A stretch of 64,000 bases of DNA from Levilactobacillus lindianensis (GCF_003946095.1 NZ_RHOD01000007.1:50415-114414), one strand, 5' to 3'. Positions 28,340-39,718 are shown, counted from the first letter of the stretch. Notes: generated by a model not told the origin, from the letters alone. Numbers and translations are program-made.

Positions 28340-29387
28340 CTGAAACCACCTTCGATAACGTCTCTGTGACCTTATCTACAAGTTCAGATAAATTGGCCAC
28401 GCTGTCACCAAATTGTGAATCTGGCTTACCTAGAATAAAGTTTGCCAGGGGTGCTTCAACAAAACTCTCTGTGCGTTGATACTCATGGTCCAACCGCTTA
28501 ATGGAAGGCTCAACATACCCACCGTCTGAATGAACAGGGTTTTCAAAAGCCGAAACTAAATTAACCGGTGTATCTGTCCGAATCGTAACCATGACATAGC
28601 TTGGCAACGTCTTATTCGCAAAGGTATTCTGCTTTCCAGTAGGCATCGAGAGGACGAAGTCTTTAATGAAGTCCGTTGCCCCATGGATGGCATCTTCTGG
28701 GTTAAGATTGTAGACCAATTCATTCATATTCACGTTGGCGTAACGGTAAAGAGTTGCTGAATTGTAATCAATCGTCCCCAGCATAGCCGCACCAGCTGTG
28801 TCATCGGCCTGAGCATCATCGACCGCCGTAAAGTAATCATATTCCGGAATCACTTCATGCGTTGAAACGGCATGGGCAACTTGGGCTGAAGCATCCACGT
28901 TTAATTCTGGATTGTCTGCCACCATGCGCCCAAACAAAGCCAAGTCTAAAGACTGATCACCCTTCAGAACCTTTTTGACTTCCTTTTTATCCAGTTCTTC
29001 ATTATCTAAAGCATACTGTGCCAACTTGCGAAGTTGCCCCTCACTAACAAACAGCAGGGCTCTCGTCTCGTTTTCTTTGTTCAGCTTGATCGAAGCTGCT
29101 TTAAAAATATCGCTGACCTTACCCATGGCCGCCTCGTCATCTAAAGTTGGATCAAGCGTCTTTAACTCAGCTAACAATAAGCTAGCGGCCTTTTTCGTCC
29201 GTTTTCCAGTGGCCACGTTATCTTGACTGAAACGGTCACGAACAGCTTTTTTCCAACTCTGGGAGGAAACCCGAGCCCGCGTCACACCACCATAGAAGGC
29301 CGTCTTAGGAGCACCCGTATCATCACGATTAATGTTGGATGATGGCACGGTTTGTAACACGTTCAAATCAACATATAAGTTAGTCAT
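28320..29387 (-). CDS. cas7e: Cas7e Cascade backbone subunit
   Basis: The six-fold crRNA-binding backbone protein (CasC). The 355-aa product starts LYVDLNVLQTVPSSNINRDD and has GVTRARVSSQSWKKAVRD, the characteristic N-terminal region of this family. It overlaps cse2 by 8 bp and cas5e by 20 bp, implying coupled translation. Confidence 0.96.
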   Translation of the reverse strand: MTNLYVDLNVLQTVPSSNINRDDTGAPKTAFYGGVTRARVSSQSWKKAVRDRFSQDNVATGKRTKKAASLLLAELKTLDPTLDDEAAMGKVSDIFKAASIKLNKENETRALLFVSEGQLRKLAQYALDNEELDKKEVKKVLKGDQSLDLALFGRMVADNPELNVDASAQVAHAVSTHEVIPEYDYFTAVDDAQADDTAGAAMLGTIDYNSATLYRYANVNMNELVYNLNPEDAIHGATDFIKDFVLSMPTGKQNTFANKTLPSYVMVTIRTDTPVNLVSAFENPVHSDGGYVEPSIKRLDHEYQRTESFVEAPLANFILGKPDSQFGDSVANLSELVDKVTETLSKVVSDENTND

Positions 29388-29982
29388 TATTTTTCTCTCC
29401 CTTAGCGTTATCTGCTTGTCTGAAGTACTGTTGTCCCCAAAGTAACCGAATTCGGCTGGCTTGTTCGTAATTCACTTGTAACCAGTAGAGATCATGTGCT
29501 AGCTGAGCAAAGTCAATCCGCTGGTTATTCCCATGCGATTTCAGAATGCTAATCAAGTGGGACAACTCATTAATCACGCCAGCCACGTTCGTTGTCGCTA
29601 AAAGTGGCTGCACGCGGCGGTCCATGGCAACTCGTAAATCGTCATTTCCTCGTAAATTGCCTAAGGCCCCAAAGAGTGTTTGCCCTTTGGCATCCGCACC
29701 TTGAGCTGGTGCATAAACACAGAATTCCTGGTTTCCTTGTTGATAAATCGCATAGAACCGAATGGCCGTGTACACCGCCACTTCTTCTCGCGTTGGCACT
29801 CCGTTTTTGCTAAGTTGGTGACCGCTTAGATTGGCCATTAATAGCGGCCACACCTTCTGCGCCCGTTGACTCGTCACGGTCGGTGCATTTCTCAAATTAG
29901 CTAACATTGCCTTATCTGCCGCGCCGTCTCGATAAATCGAGTGAATTATTCGACCGGCAATCTGTTTAAGTTCTTCTGCCAT
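29380..29982 (-). CDS. cse2: Cse2 small Cascade subunit
   Basis: The small helical subunit (CasB), 200 aa, that forms a dimer stabilising the R-loop. It is recognised by helical composition, the RNAPTVTSQRAQKVWPLL region and its fixed place between cse1 and cas7e. GAAGGAG precedes the ATG. Confidence 0.92.
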   Translation of the reverse strand: MAEELKQIAGRIIHSIYRDGAADKAMLANLRNAPTVTSQRAQKVWPLLMANLSGHQLSKNGVPTREEVAVYTAIRFYAIYQQGNQEFCVYAPAQGADAKGQTLFGALGNLRGNDDLRVAMDRRVQPLLATTNVAGVINELSHLISILKSHGNNQRIDFAQLAHDLYWLQVNYEQASRIRLLWGQQYFRQADNAKGEKNND

Positions 29983-29991
29983 AGACCCTCA

Positions 29992-31710
29992 TCACTCCTT
30001 CTTCAACTCAAGATGTTTCCGGACATTCCCCATCAGGCGATTCTTGGCCGTAAAGATATTCAACGGCCCGTGATCAGTAGAAATCCCCTTAACATCTCTG
30101 GGCGAACTAGCCTGCATCACATCATTAACCGATGCCACCACAATTCTTTGAAGTTCCTGTTTCCATAAAGTAATTTTTTCTTCTCGATTATCCTGATCGG
30201 TCAGTCCTTCTAACCATTCCTTAAACGGACTATTTAGTTGTTCATAGAATTTCGCACTCATCCCACTGGCAAACGGCCGAACATCCAAATTACGAATTTT
30301 CCCGATGTCACTAGCGAAATGGTAATAGTCAGTCCCAATCGTTTGTGTGAAGGCAATAGTGTCTTCAATCCGCGTTGGCCAACGTTTCAACGGTTCATTC
30401 TGATCATCGCTGGGAAACAAGACATCAGCTTGTAATTGCATATCGTCAACGACCTCTGCCGCTGGAGACTGTGATGCCGCGGTTCCGTCGCTAACCAACG
30501 CAATTGAGTTCAAAACCAGCGGATCATCACGCGAAATTAACTTTCTCTTTTTCAAGTTGTGTAGCCAAACGACGATGCCCGGTTCATGGACATCGTCTGC
30601 TTGGCGAACTTTGACGTACTGTCCAAAGTTACGCCACATCGCGATTCCTAACGACCGCAAACTCTTAGTTGCTGGCCGATAAGCATGCTCTTTTTTATCA
30701 AAGCGCCAGGTTGTCATCGGTTCAATCAAAGCGTCTTCAGAGGCGAATATAGGAACTCCAGCGCTGAAAATGTGAGGTGAATCTGTTTCATCCCACTCAA
30801 TATGTAGCAGCCGTGACCAAGTCGTATACAGCTCAGCCAGATTGTCTGGTAGAAGTTGGGCTTTCCGGTGCGTTACATAGCCTTGAACGGAATTGTATTC
30901 CCAAACTGGCTTAGGCAGTGTATATTCAGTTTCATCCTGCCACTCGTTCACCAGAATCAAATTAAGCAGTAAGGTTTCAAAGAGCGTCTTTCCCTTCGCA
31001 AACACGGGATTAATTCGATAGATCCACCCAGTCGAGTTCGAGAATTTTTCAGCAGTTACGACCTTCGATTTGTCGGTCACGCCCGTAAAGTTTTGGTAAG
31101 TAATGAGCCATCGCACCAACTCGTCCAATGACAAATCGTTCTTAGCTTCTCCAGCCTTTGGCGCAAAGATCGCCGGCGTATGCCCACTCTCTGAAATCTG
31201 GCGATTAAGTTGCTTAATGGCAACCTGCCCTTTACCTCCAGCAACGCGCTTCACTTCGGGAACCAAGGCATCGTAATCTTCCGTTGTCACTTGATAGAAC
31301 GGACGAGGCCCAAAGAAATCAAAATCGTCAGCGTGTGTCTCTAGATAACGCGCCACCACTGATGAAAATTTCCCCGCCTGATTCAGCTTCTGCCAAGTCT
31401 TGAATAAATCATCTTCACTGTCGTCTTCATCAAATTCATCCGCATCAATACTAACTTCTGCTTTGTCGTTGGTTGTTAACCAACTATACAACTTACCATC
31501 GGCATCAAATCGCGAATAGACAGTCGTCAGAACTGCCAACAGAAGCCGTAAGATCGCCAAGTCTTGGCTCCGCATGTCGCCAGCTAATTGACGATAGCGG
31601 TGGGCATTTTCAAACAAATCGATTAGAGATACTGTTTGTTCTTGATTATTATCTAGCGTGATGACCTTGATCCACGGTTCCGTGGTTAAATTAAAACTTT
31701 TACCGTCCAC
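29992..31710 (-). CDS. cse1: Cse1/Cas8e large Cascade subunit
   Basis: PAM-recognising subunit (CasA) that recruits Cas3. The family hallmark SFNLTTEPWIKV is at the N terminus. The longest frame starts at an ATG at 31731, but that ATG lies against its own AGGAGG; the GTG at 31710, nine bases after AGGAGG, gives 572 aa and the expected start. It overlaps the last 11 bases of cas3. Confidence 0.94.
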   Translation of the reverse strand: MDGKSFNLTTEPWIKVITLDNNQEQTVSLIDLFENAHRYRQLAGDMRSQDLAILRLLLAVLTTVYSRFDADGKLYSWLTTNDKAEVSIDADEFDEDDSEDDLFKTWQKLNQAGKFSSVVARYLETHADDFDFFGPRPFYQVTTEDYDALVPEVKRVAGGKGQVAIKQLNRQISESGHTPAIFAPKAGEAKNDLSLDELVRWLITYQNFTGVTDKSKVVTAEKFSNSTGWIYRINPVFAKGKTLFETLLLNLILVNEWQDETEYTLPKPVWEYNSVQGYVTHRKAQLLPDNLAELYTTWSRLLHIEWDETDSPHIFSAGVPIFASEDALIEPMTTWRFDKKEHAYRPATKSLRSLGIAMWRNFGQYVKVRQADDVHEPGIVVWLHNLKKRKLISRDDPLVLNSIALVSDGTAASQSPAAEVVDDMQLQADVLFPSDDQNEPLKRWPTRIEDTIAFTQTIGTDYYHFASDIGKIRNLDVRPFASGMSAKFYEQLNSPFKEWLEGLTDQDNREEKITLWKQELQRIVVASVNDVMQASSPRDVKGISTDHGPLNIFTAKNRLMGNVRKHLELKKE

Positions 31711-34486
31711 GATTGTCATCCTCCTGCACATATTTAAGTCCTAGTTTTGAAGAATACGTTAGACGCCAGCCTTCAAAGGTCACTGAGAAGTCCTGGTCTA
31801 ACGGCAATACTAGTGAACCCTTGAGCCAAACATCACTTTGCCAACCCGAGAAGTAACGGCTGGTTAACGTCTCGAGATCCTTAATCGCCTGATCAACCTT
31901 GTCAGGATTCGGCGTAATTACAAAGGGAAGTCGAATAATCTGCTGGGCAATCTCCTTTGAATGAACATCTGCCAAAGATCGACCATCCAGCAAGAAGTTT
32001 CCTTCCTCCGTGTGCTGAACCAGAATGACTTCCAAGGTTTCCTTGATATCACGAACCGCTGCACTGGCCTGCTGTTCATCGTTAGCGATGTTGCCGCGGT
32101 CTCGACTTAACCAGCCATGAATAGTCTTACCAGCTTTGAGTTTGGGCTCTCCCACTTGAAAAACATGGGCTTTCTTCTTTTCCTTCTCACGCTTTACTTC
32201 AAAATCAGCTTTAGCCTCATCAATGTCTGCAATTTCACTATCCGTCTTGGGATCGTAAACTGCTTGGACTAGTGGTGAAATGTCGTTTGGTAAGGTGATC
32301 TCATCCTTTAAAAAGTGATCCGTCTTCATGAGGAGATACTGACCATAAACAGTCCCACTGCCAGACTCATATTCATTCGTTCCCTCAATGCCCATGACAA
32401 ATAGTTGCGGACTTCGTAGTGCCGCCGGGCGCTCAATCTGGTGTCGATGGAGACGCCCAGCTCGCTGAAGAATCAAGTCCATTGGCGCGATATCCGTATA
32501 CATAACATCGAAATCAATGTCCAGTGACTGTTCCAGAACCTGTGTCCCAATGACGATCATTTTATCTGGACGCCTGCCTCGCTTACCAATTGCCTTTTGT
32601 ATCTTAGTCTCTTGAGCTGACCGATCATTGGCTAAGAATGCCGAATGTAGCACCATTAACTTGATGTCACCGGGCACCAACTGTGCCAGTTTCTGCGCCC
32701 GCTTGACGGTGTTAACGATAACCCCGGCAATCCCACCATCATGAATTTTATTAACCACATGGGCAATAAGAGCTTCATCCGGAAGATCCAGGCGTTTAAC
32801 TTGTAGGTGAGTTGGCTGTTGATCACTTTTGCCTGGGAACGACGTCACCTGTTTAATCTGGCTGCCATCCAGGATGCTGAGTAGCGGATAGGCCTGTGTC
32901 TCTTCCCAACCTTCTGGTGCAGCCAGTTTTTTCCTGTACTTTTTACCATACTTTCCCACTAGATAGGCTTCTAAAAGCTTATTACGCTTAGCCTTAGGCA
33001 AAGTCGCTGACAGAATAACGATCGGCACATGGTAAGCACCTAACCAGTTAATTGCTTTATACAAATATTGATTCATATAGGCATCGTAGGCGTGAACTTC
33101 ATCAATCACGACTACCTTGCCACTAAGTCCTAGATGTCGTAAGAACAGGTGCTTTTGTTTTAACCCCATTAATAAGAGATTATCGATTGTCCCAACAGTA
33201 AACTTGGCTAAGATAGACTTCTTGCCAGAAAACCAACCATTAACTACAACTTCTCCGGGTTTGTCCTCGTCACCATAAACGCTTGAAGCATCTGGCAAAT
33301 CTTGATACTCCTTGTTAAATTGTGCCTTGCTATGCATCAGCTTGATCTGAAAATTTCCGTGTTGTAATTCAGCTAAACCGGCCAACCAGTCGTCGACTCG
33401 ATCAAACATGGCATTGGTTGTGGCTTGGGTTGGTAATCCCATAAAAAGGCCGTCACTACCGGTAACATAAGCTAGCTGTTCAACTGCCAGCAGGGCTATC
33501 TCGGTCTTCCCCAATCCCATTGGGGCCTCAATAATCACCATACCTGGATCGAGTGCTTCCCCGATAGCTCGACTCATGGATCTTTGAACCGGACGCGGCT
33601 TGAATTTCCAACGAGCAAAGTAAATTTCATCTAGACTGTTTAGTTTCTCCGAATCGAGACGTTGTGGGTTCCATTCATCATCAACTGACCAATTTTCTAG
33701 TGCGCTTCTAAAACGAGAATTCACATCAATATCTCGCCATGACTGATCGAGCGAAATTAGAGGGAACAGCGGTTTTGTCTGCTCACGATCTAGATATTCA
33801 CTAGACGCCAACCAATCTGCCATAATCAGCAGGCCTTCCAAAATAACCGCTTGCGGCTGTGTGATATTGGGAATATCCTCTACCTTTTGATAGCCTGAGC
33901 TGATCAAACCATACTTAAATAGTTCTTCCTGCACATCTTTCCACGGTTCTTGAACCTTAGGGTCGACATCATCCTGATAGTAATTCGCTGTGTAGTCGTC
34001 AATTTGGCCCTCTGGCACTTCTTTAGCCGGCTTCCCATGGTGACCACCAACAATGGCCCCAATGGACTCAGGGACCCCTAGCTCTTCAATGATGGCTTCA
34101 CCAGCCAAGGCATGTGGCGATTTGTTTGCGGAGGCTAGCAGCACCTCATCCAGTCCCTGAAATCCACCTTGGGCCAGTCGCGATCTGAGATCCTCATCAA
34201 GTGCATCATCATGGTCATATGACTTCTTGGTCTGAAAAGCTGCGGTACTCTTACCAATATCATGAATAAAGCCCACAAATTTTACCAACTTTTGTGTGGC
34301 TTCTTCCGATAACGATCCAGCTAATATTCGCTGCTGTCCGGGACTTAGCCAATGCGTAAACAAGTAATTAATCGTTTTTTGTGTATCTGTCAAATGAACA
34401 ATCAAGGGCAACCAATACTGGTACCCGTCCTCACTACGTTTCTTAGCCCACAACACTGCGGCCTGATCAGATATTTCCATTCCCAT
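31700..34486 (-). CDS. cas3: Cas3 HD nuclease-helicase
   Basis: The interference effector, 928 aa. The HD nuclease domain is N-terminal (His31, then HD at 75-76 in FIHDIGKS, and GGHHG). The SF2 helicase has a Walker A loop (PMGLGKTE), DEVHAY, and motif VI region QRAGRLHRH. All are intact, so the system should be able to degrade DNA. It is the first gene of the minus-strand cas operon; AGAGG lies 8 bases before the ATG. Confidence 0.96.
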   Translation of the reverse strand: MGMEISDQAAVLWAKKRSEDGYQYWLPLIVHLTDTQKTINYLFTHWLSPGQQRILAGSLSEEATQKLVKFVGFIHDIGKSTAAFQTKKSYDHDDALDEDLRSRLAQGGFQGLDEVLLASANKSPHALAGEAIIEELGVPESIGAIVGGHHGKPAKEVPEGQIDDYTANYYQDDVDPKVQEPWKDVQEELFKYGLISSGYQKVEDIPNITQPQAVILEGLLIMADWLASSEYLDREQTKPLFPLISLDQSWRDIDVNSRFRSALENWSVDDEWNPQRLDSEKLNSLDEIYFARWKFKPRPVQRSMSRAIGEALDPGMVIIEAPMGLGKTEIALLAVEQLAYVTGSDGLFMGLPTQATTNAMFDRVDDWLAGLAELQHGNFQIKLMHSKAQFNKEYQDLPDASSVYGDEDKPGEVVVNGWFSGKKSILAKFTVGTIDNLLLMGLKQKHLFLRHLGLSGKVVVIDEVHAYDAYMNQYLYKAINWLGAYHVPIVILSATLPKAKRNKLLEAYLVGKYGKKYRKKLAAPEGWEETQAYPLLSILDGSQIKQVTSFPGKSDQQPTHLQVKRLDLPDEALIAHVVNKIHDGGIAGVIVNTVKRAQKLAQLVPGDIKLMVLHSAFLANDRSAQETKIQKAIGKRGRRPDKMIVIGTQVLEQSLDIDFDVMYTDIAPMDLILQRAGRLHRHQIERPAALRSPQLFVMGIEGTNEYESGSGTVYGQYLLMKTDHFLKDEITLPNDISPLVQAVYDPKTDSEIADIDEAKADFEVKREKEKKKAHVFQVGEPKLKAGKTIHGWLSRDRGNIANDEQQASAAVRDIKETLEVILVQHTEEGNFLLDGRSLADVHSKEIAQQIIRLPFVITPNPDKVDQAIKDLETLTSRYFSGWQSDVWLKGSLVLPLDQDFSVTFEGWRLTYSSKLGLKYVQEDDNRGR

Positions 34487-34584
34487 ATGTACAGCCTCTT
34501 AACCTTTATCGTTAAACTACTATGTGTAGATACACAAGTCATCCCAAGCTTCACGATCAACTATCCAGGAGCGTCGTAACCTTG

Positions 34585-34613
34585 AAGATACAGGTCCGTG
34601 CACCCCAAGTCAA
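34585..34613 (-). promoter_or_regulatory. Promoter of the cas operon
   Basis: On the minus strand TTGACT and TATCTT are 17 bp apart, about 100 bases upstream of cas3. The rest of 34487-34859 is AT-rich with no gene. Confidence 0.6.
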
Positions 34614-34859
34614 TACAGATGACTTATGAAATAATAAATAGCATTGCTTAATCTATTTGATACTTTTTACCCAATTTTTGCTTTTTTGTAACCGTATTCA
34701 CTTATTTTATCATAATTTTCTATGTAAAATGGCTCGTTAACGGCATAAACCATCAAAATTAAGCCTTATTTCCGATCGAATCCCTACTGTTTATACCTAT
34801 AACTAACTTTAGACTAAAGGAAATACTGTCTCAGAACCACCTATTGGATAAAAATTGAA

Positions 34860-37800
34860 AAATCACCCTCACATACGTGAGGAGTACAAGTTCTTCAAGA
34901 CCTGTGCCTGCTCGCGACGGGGATCATCCCCACATACGTGGGGAGTACAAGTTCTTCAAGACCTGTGCCTGCTCGCGACGGGGATCATCCCCACATACGT
35001 GGGGAGTACCACTACCACGAGAGCGAGATTGACGACCCGCAGGGATCATCCCCACATACGTGGGGAGTACTATGCCTTGTCTTCGAACAGCTTCATAGCT
35101 TCAGGATCATCCCCACATACGTGGGGAGTACTTGCTTGATGTCGTCCAGCACTAGCGACAGTTGGGATCATCCCCACATACGTGGGGAGTACAAAAACGT
35201 GGTCACCTACGGCTCAGCCAGCTGGGGATCATCCCCACATACGTGGGGAGTACTGAATAACGTCTGTAAGGGCGTGTCTGTGCGCGGGATCATCCCCACA
35301 TACGTGGGGAGTACATGAAATGGATATGGGGACGTTGTTCCCGGTAGGGATCATCCCCACATACGTGGGGAGTACAGGGAAGTAATGTTGTCGGCAGTCA
35401 CACTGTCAGGATCATCCCCACATACGTGGGGAGTACAATCGGACGGTTTGGTCCCTAGAGCTGTCTTCAGGATCATCCCCACATACGTGGGGAGTACTTC
35501 TTCGTAAATATCATCGAATAAAAGGATTGGGGATCATCCCCACATACGTGGGGAGTACTCACACTTGCGGGTATGCATCAGGCGTACAAAAGGATCATCC
35601 CCACATACGTGGGGAGTACGCCGGCGGAACGAATCACAATGCGTCCTTCGCGGGATCATCCCCACATACGTGGGGAGTACTAGATTTAGCCACAGGAAAG
35701 AATTCCACCGTAGGGATCATCCCCACATACGTGGGGAGTACCCCGGCTATGATGTCCGCCGTCTCAATGACTGAGGATCATCCCCACATACGTGGGGAGT
35801 ACAATTGTGCAGCACTCACATTGCGAGGCTGTTCGGGATCATCCCCACATACGTGGGGAGTACTTGAGATGTCTCCTACTGTGGGTTTACTCGCCGGGAT
35901 CATCCCCACATACGTGGGGAGTACCACACGGACTAGAACTTGATGATATTGGTGATGGGATCATCCCCACATACGTGGGGAGTACCTGATTTTTTTGAAT
36001 TAGTCATCATGCCACTGTGGATCATCCCCACATACGTGGGGAGTACGATGAAAACCGAACGATCAGCAACGTCATCAGGGGATCATCCCCACATACGTGG
36101 GGAGTACCAGGAATTGCTTAGCAGGCAAAATTATCTGGTTGGATCATCCCCACATACGTGGGGAGTACGTGGGCGGTCGCGGTTGGCGACAGTGATACCT
36201 AGGATCATCCCCACATACGTGGGGAGTACCTGTCACCGGTGATCCCATCGCTATATGTCACGGGATCATCCCCACATACGTGGGGAGTACTTGGATCGTC
36301 CCGGTTGATGACGCTGGCAACGAGGATCATCCCCACATACGTGGGGAGTACTTGGGACGAGATAATCTTCATATTAGGTGGCATGGGATCATCCCCACAT
36401 ACGTGGGGAGTACAACGTCAATGCGACCGCAAAGACAACGCGGGAAGGATCATCCCCACATACGTGGGGAGTACGAAGCTCAACAGATTTTTAGCGAATT
36501 TATTCGAGGATCATCCCCACATACGTGGGGAGTACCTGCCGATCCCGGTAGCTTTTTGGATCTCATAATGGATCATCCCCACATACGTGGGGAGTACTGA
36601 AGATGACGATGAATTGGCACAAAAGCTAAGTGGATCATCCCCACATACGTGGGGAGTACACCGAAAAGAGTTAGACGACTTACGTGATGATAGGATCATC
36701 CCCACATACGTGGGGAGTACCTTAATAGCTCGACCACGGTTTTCCTTCGGTCAGGATCATCCCCACATACGTGGGGAGTACACGGTAAGACAATTTCTTA
36801 TCAAACTAAGCAAGGGATCATCCCCACATACGTGGGGAGTACGTGATGGTTCGACATTTGAATGTGCTGACACGGGGATCATCCCCACATACGTGGGGAG
36901 TACGTGATGGTTCGACATTTGAATGTGCTGACACGGGGATCATCCCCACATACGTGGGGAGTACGTGATGGTTCGACATTTGAATGTGCTGACACGGGGA
37001 TCATCCCCACATACGTGGGGAGTACGTGATGGTTCGACATTTGAATGTGCTGACACGGGGATCATCCCCACATACGTGGGGAGTACGTGATGGTTCGACA
37101 TTTGAATGTGCTGACACGGGGATCATCCCCACATACGTGGGGAGTACACATTGCCTCTGCTTGGGAGTAAACACCAGTTGGGATCATCCCCACATACGTG
37201 GGGAGTACAAGCAAGCAAGATAAGAGCCATTGCTGCTGGAGGGATCATCCCCACATACGTGGGGAGTACCGACGCTCAGCATATTATTTTCGACCATTCC
37301 TGGGATCATCCCCACATACGTGGGGAGTACCGTAGCGATAGTTTGAGGTCATCTAGTGTTGACGGATCATCCCCACATACGTGGGGAGTACAAGTACGTT
37401 TGGTAACTCGCAGACAATGGTCAAGGATCATCCCCACATACGTGGGGAGTACACTATGCAAGGCGATTTTCACTCAAACGTCATGGGATCATCCCCACAT
37501 ACGTGGGGAGTACTCAAGATTACGGGGTACGCGCCTGGCGATACGAGGATCATCCCCACATACGTGGGGAGTACTATCCACAAATTACTGTTAAGGAGAT
37601 GGTTTAAGGATCATCCCCACATACGTGGGGAGTACGCTAAGCAGGACAATCCACACTTAGCTAAGCAAGGATCATCCCCACATACGTGGGGAGTACGAAC
37701 GAGCAACGTAAGGCTGATTACAAAGCTAGGGATCATCCCCACATACGTGGGGAGTACACGCAACACTTTTACGCTGCTATTAACGAGATGGGATCATCCC

Positions 37801-38062
37801 CACATACGTGGGGAGTACTATCAATTAACGGTACGGCCTATGAGGATTCCAGGATCATCCCCACATACGTGGGGAGTACTTCAAGGATTAGCTGCCAGCG
37901 CTGCGAGTGTGAGGATCATCCCCACATACGTGGGGAGTACCGTTTTGTATTCTTCATCATTTTAGCCGTGTTAGGATCATCCCCACATACGTGGGGAGTA
38001 CATCCAGCCTTCTGACGGTGGGCTGGCCTTCGCAGGATCATCCCCACATACGTGGGGAGTAC
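34860..38062 (-). CRISPR. CRISPR array 2, type I-E, 53 repeats and 52 spacers
   Basis: It has the same 28-bp repeat as array 1, with 33-bp spacers (two of 34). The leader side is at the right. The leftmost repeat (34860-34887) has CCTCAC..GTGAGG in place of CCCCAC..GTGGGG, so both stem arms changed together. The first two spacers (34888 and 34949) are identical. Spacer GTGATGGTTCGACATTTGAA.. occurs five times in a row (36843-37119). The remaining spacers look unique. Confidence 0.98.
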
Positions 38063-38140
38063 ACTAAAGAATCGTTGATATACCGGCATTTCAAATTTAC
38101 AAACTGGCCTGTTTTAGTTAGTTTGTACTTTGTGATCCAC
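38063..38140 (-). promoter_or_regulatory. CRISPR array 2 leader
   Basis: It starts ACTAAAGAA at the repeat border and aligns over about 75 bases with the array 1 leader. The remaining sequence to 38477 holds no gene; a TATAAT at 38337-38342 could be the -10 for the next gene. Confidence 0.7.
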
Positions 38141-38477
38141 TCACCTCTATAGCATAACCCAACTGACTTCGGCTGCCAATATACAAATCCTGAGTAAATA
38201 CTAACCTGTCAAAAGAATAGCCCTTTATCAACCTCTCATAATAAATCCACTATCATTCCAGTAAATATACGGATATAACATCTAAAGCCTCCCTGCCAAC
38301 ACTCCCCACCCATCTCTATCCAACCCCCAAATATGATATAATCACCGCTGGAAGTAAATCTGAGTAAATGGTCCAGCCGCCATCAATATCCGTCAAACCG
38401 GACATCCCCATTTCTCGCGATTTACCAGGCGCCTAATGCCCAAATGACGCTAAAAAAACTAAATTAGGAGCCCTACC

Positions 38478-39641
38478 ATGAATGAAATTCTAAAAGCCCA
38501 GTTCTTCGTCGATGACCTTTCCGACGACCAGAAACGGGTCATCACCAACATCAACGACTACATCAAGCAAGGCCTGCAAAACACGCCGTCTTCCGTCGCC
38601 ATTATCGAAGGCGCTGCGGGAACCGGAAAGTCGGTTGTCCTGATGGAACTGGTTCGCCAATACATGACCGACAAGCGCTACAAGACCTCTCTGGTGGTTA
38701 ACCACCCCGAGTTGTACAAGGCTTATCAAGACATTGCCGAATCAATTCCGAACATGAAGGTCAACTCGATTCGCCGGCCAACGTCGTTGATTAACTACGC
38801 ACAAAAGAACCACAAGAAGTACGACATCATTTTCGTTGACGAAGCACACCTGCTTTATTCGAAATCAGAACCTTACGCCCATTACCGCGGCCAGAATCAA
38901 CTGACCGACCTGATGGCACTGGCCAAGGTAGTTGTCGTGGTTTACGACTTCGATCAGGTCTTCCAATCCAAGATGTATTGGGACAAGGACCTGCTCTTTA
39001 AGACAATTGGTTCTCACCCCCACAAGTCGTTCAACATGAACTTCCAGTACCGAATGGTGGCTAGCGACGAGCAGGTGGCCTGGATGGACGATCTGACCGC
39101 TGAAAAACCGCTGAAGCCCTTCCCCGATAACAGCGACTTTGACTTCAAGATGTTCGATACCGCTGGGGCGATGTTTGACACTATCAAGAAGCGCAACAAA
39201 GAAGTCGGCATGAGTCGGATGGTTGCCACCTCGGGCTTCCCGCGGATCGACGGCCGCCACAATGTCGAAATGGACACCTTCAACCTGCCATGGGACGAAT
39301 GGGACCCGCAACGCACCCATTGGGCCAAACGGGAAGGATCCATTACCCAAGTTGGGACCATCTACACCCTTCAAGGCTTCGATTTGAACTACGTCGGCAT
39401 GATTATTGGGCCTTCGTTCGGCTACGATCCGCAGACGGACACCATGACCATCATTCCTGAAAAGTACTCCCATAAGGAGATCTTCAAGAAGCGTAAGGAT
39501 ATGAAATTCACGCAGGACGAATACCGGACGTTCATCGCCAATGTCCTGAACGTGCTGATGAAGCGTGGTAAATACGGCCTGTACCTGACGGCCTACGACG
39601 ACGCGCTCCGGAAGCGCCTGCTAGAAATTACTAAAAAGTAA
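38478..39641 (+). CDS. DUF2075 P-loop ATPase (Schlafen-AAA/helicase-like)
   Basis: A 387-aa SF1-type ATPase. Walker A GAAGTGKS is at 45-52 and Walker B with DEAH at 118-124, then a motif III-like VVVVYDFDQVFQ, and the C-terminal GTIYTLQGFDLNYVGMIIGP resembling the SF1 motif V region of DUF2075 proteins. These are thought to be DNA- or RNA-processing helicase relatives; their role is unsettled. It is a single-gene unit with its own terminator. Location next to the leader of CRISPR array 2 may be coincidental. Confidence 0.85.
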   Translation: MNEILKAQFFVDDLSDDQKRVITNINDYIKQGLQNTPSSVAIIEGAAGTGKSVVLMELVRQYMTDKRYKTSLVVNHPELYKAYQDIAESIPNMKVNSIRRPTSLINYAQKNHKKYDIIFVDEAHLLYSKSEPYAHYRGQNQLTDLMALAKVVVVVYDFDQVFQSKMYWDKDLLFKTIGSHPHKSFNMNFQYRMVASDEQVAWMDDLTAEKPLKPFPDNSDFDFKMFDTAGAMFDTIKKRNKEVGMSRMVATSGFPRIDGRHNVEMDTFNLPWDEWDPQRTHWAKREGSITQVGTIYTLQGFDLNYVGMIIGPSFGYDPQTDTMTIIPEKYSHKEIFKKRKDMKFTQDEYRTFIANVLNVLMKRGKYGLYLTAYDDALRKRLLEITKK

Positions 39642-39652
39642 CCTAATCCACT

Positions 39653-39700
39653 AAAAGACGTCACGACTGACTTCCCAGGAAGTCGATCGTGACGTCTTTT
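39653..39700 (+). terminator. Terminator of the DUF2075 gene
   Basis: AAAAGACGTCACGA and TCGTGACGTCTTTT form the outer stem, with TGACTTC/GAAGTCG inside. Confidence 0.88.
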
Positions 39701-39702
39701 AA

Positions 39703-39718
39703 TGTTTCACATGAAGCA
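39703..39718. promoter_or_regulatory. parS-like ParB binding site
   Basis: TGTTTCACATGAAGCA differs from the 12330 site at one base and directly follows a terminator. Confidence 0.65.

Noticed and set aside
34855..38015. Frames of 65-194 codons across array 2 with the same peptides
   Set aside because: Same artefact of the 28-bp repeat with 33-bp spacers (61-bp period), with no RBS or coding character.
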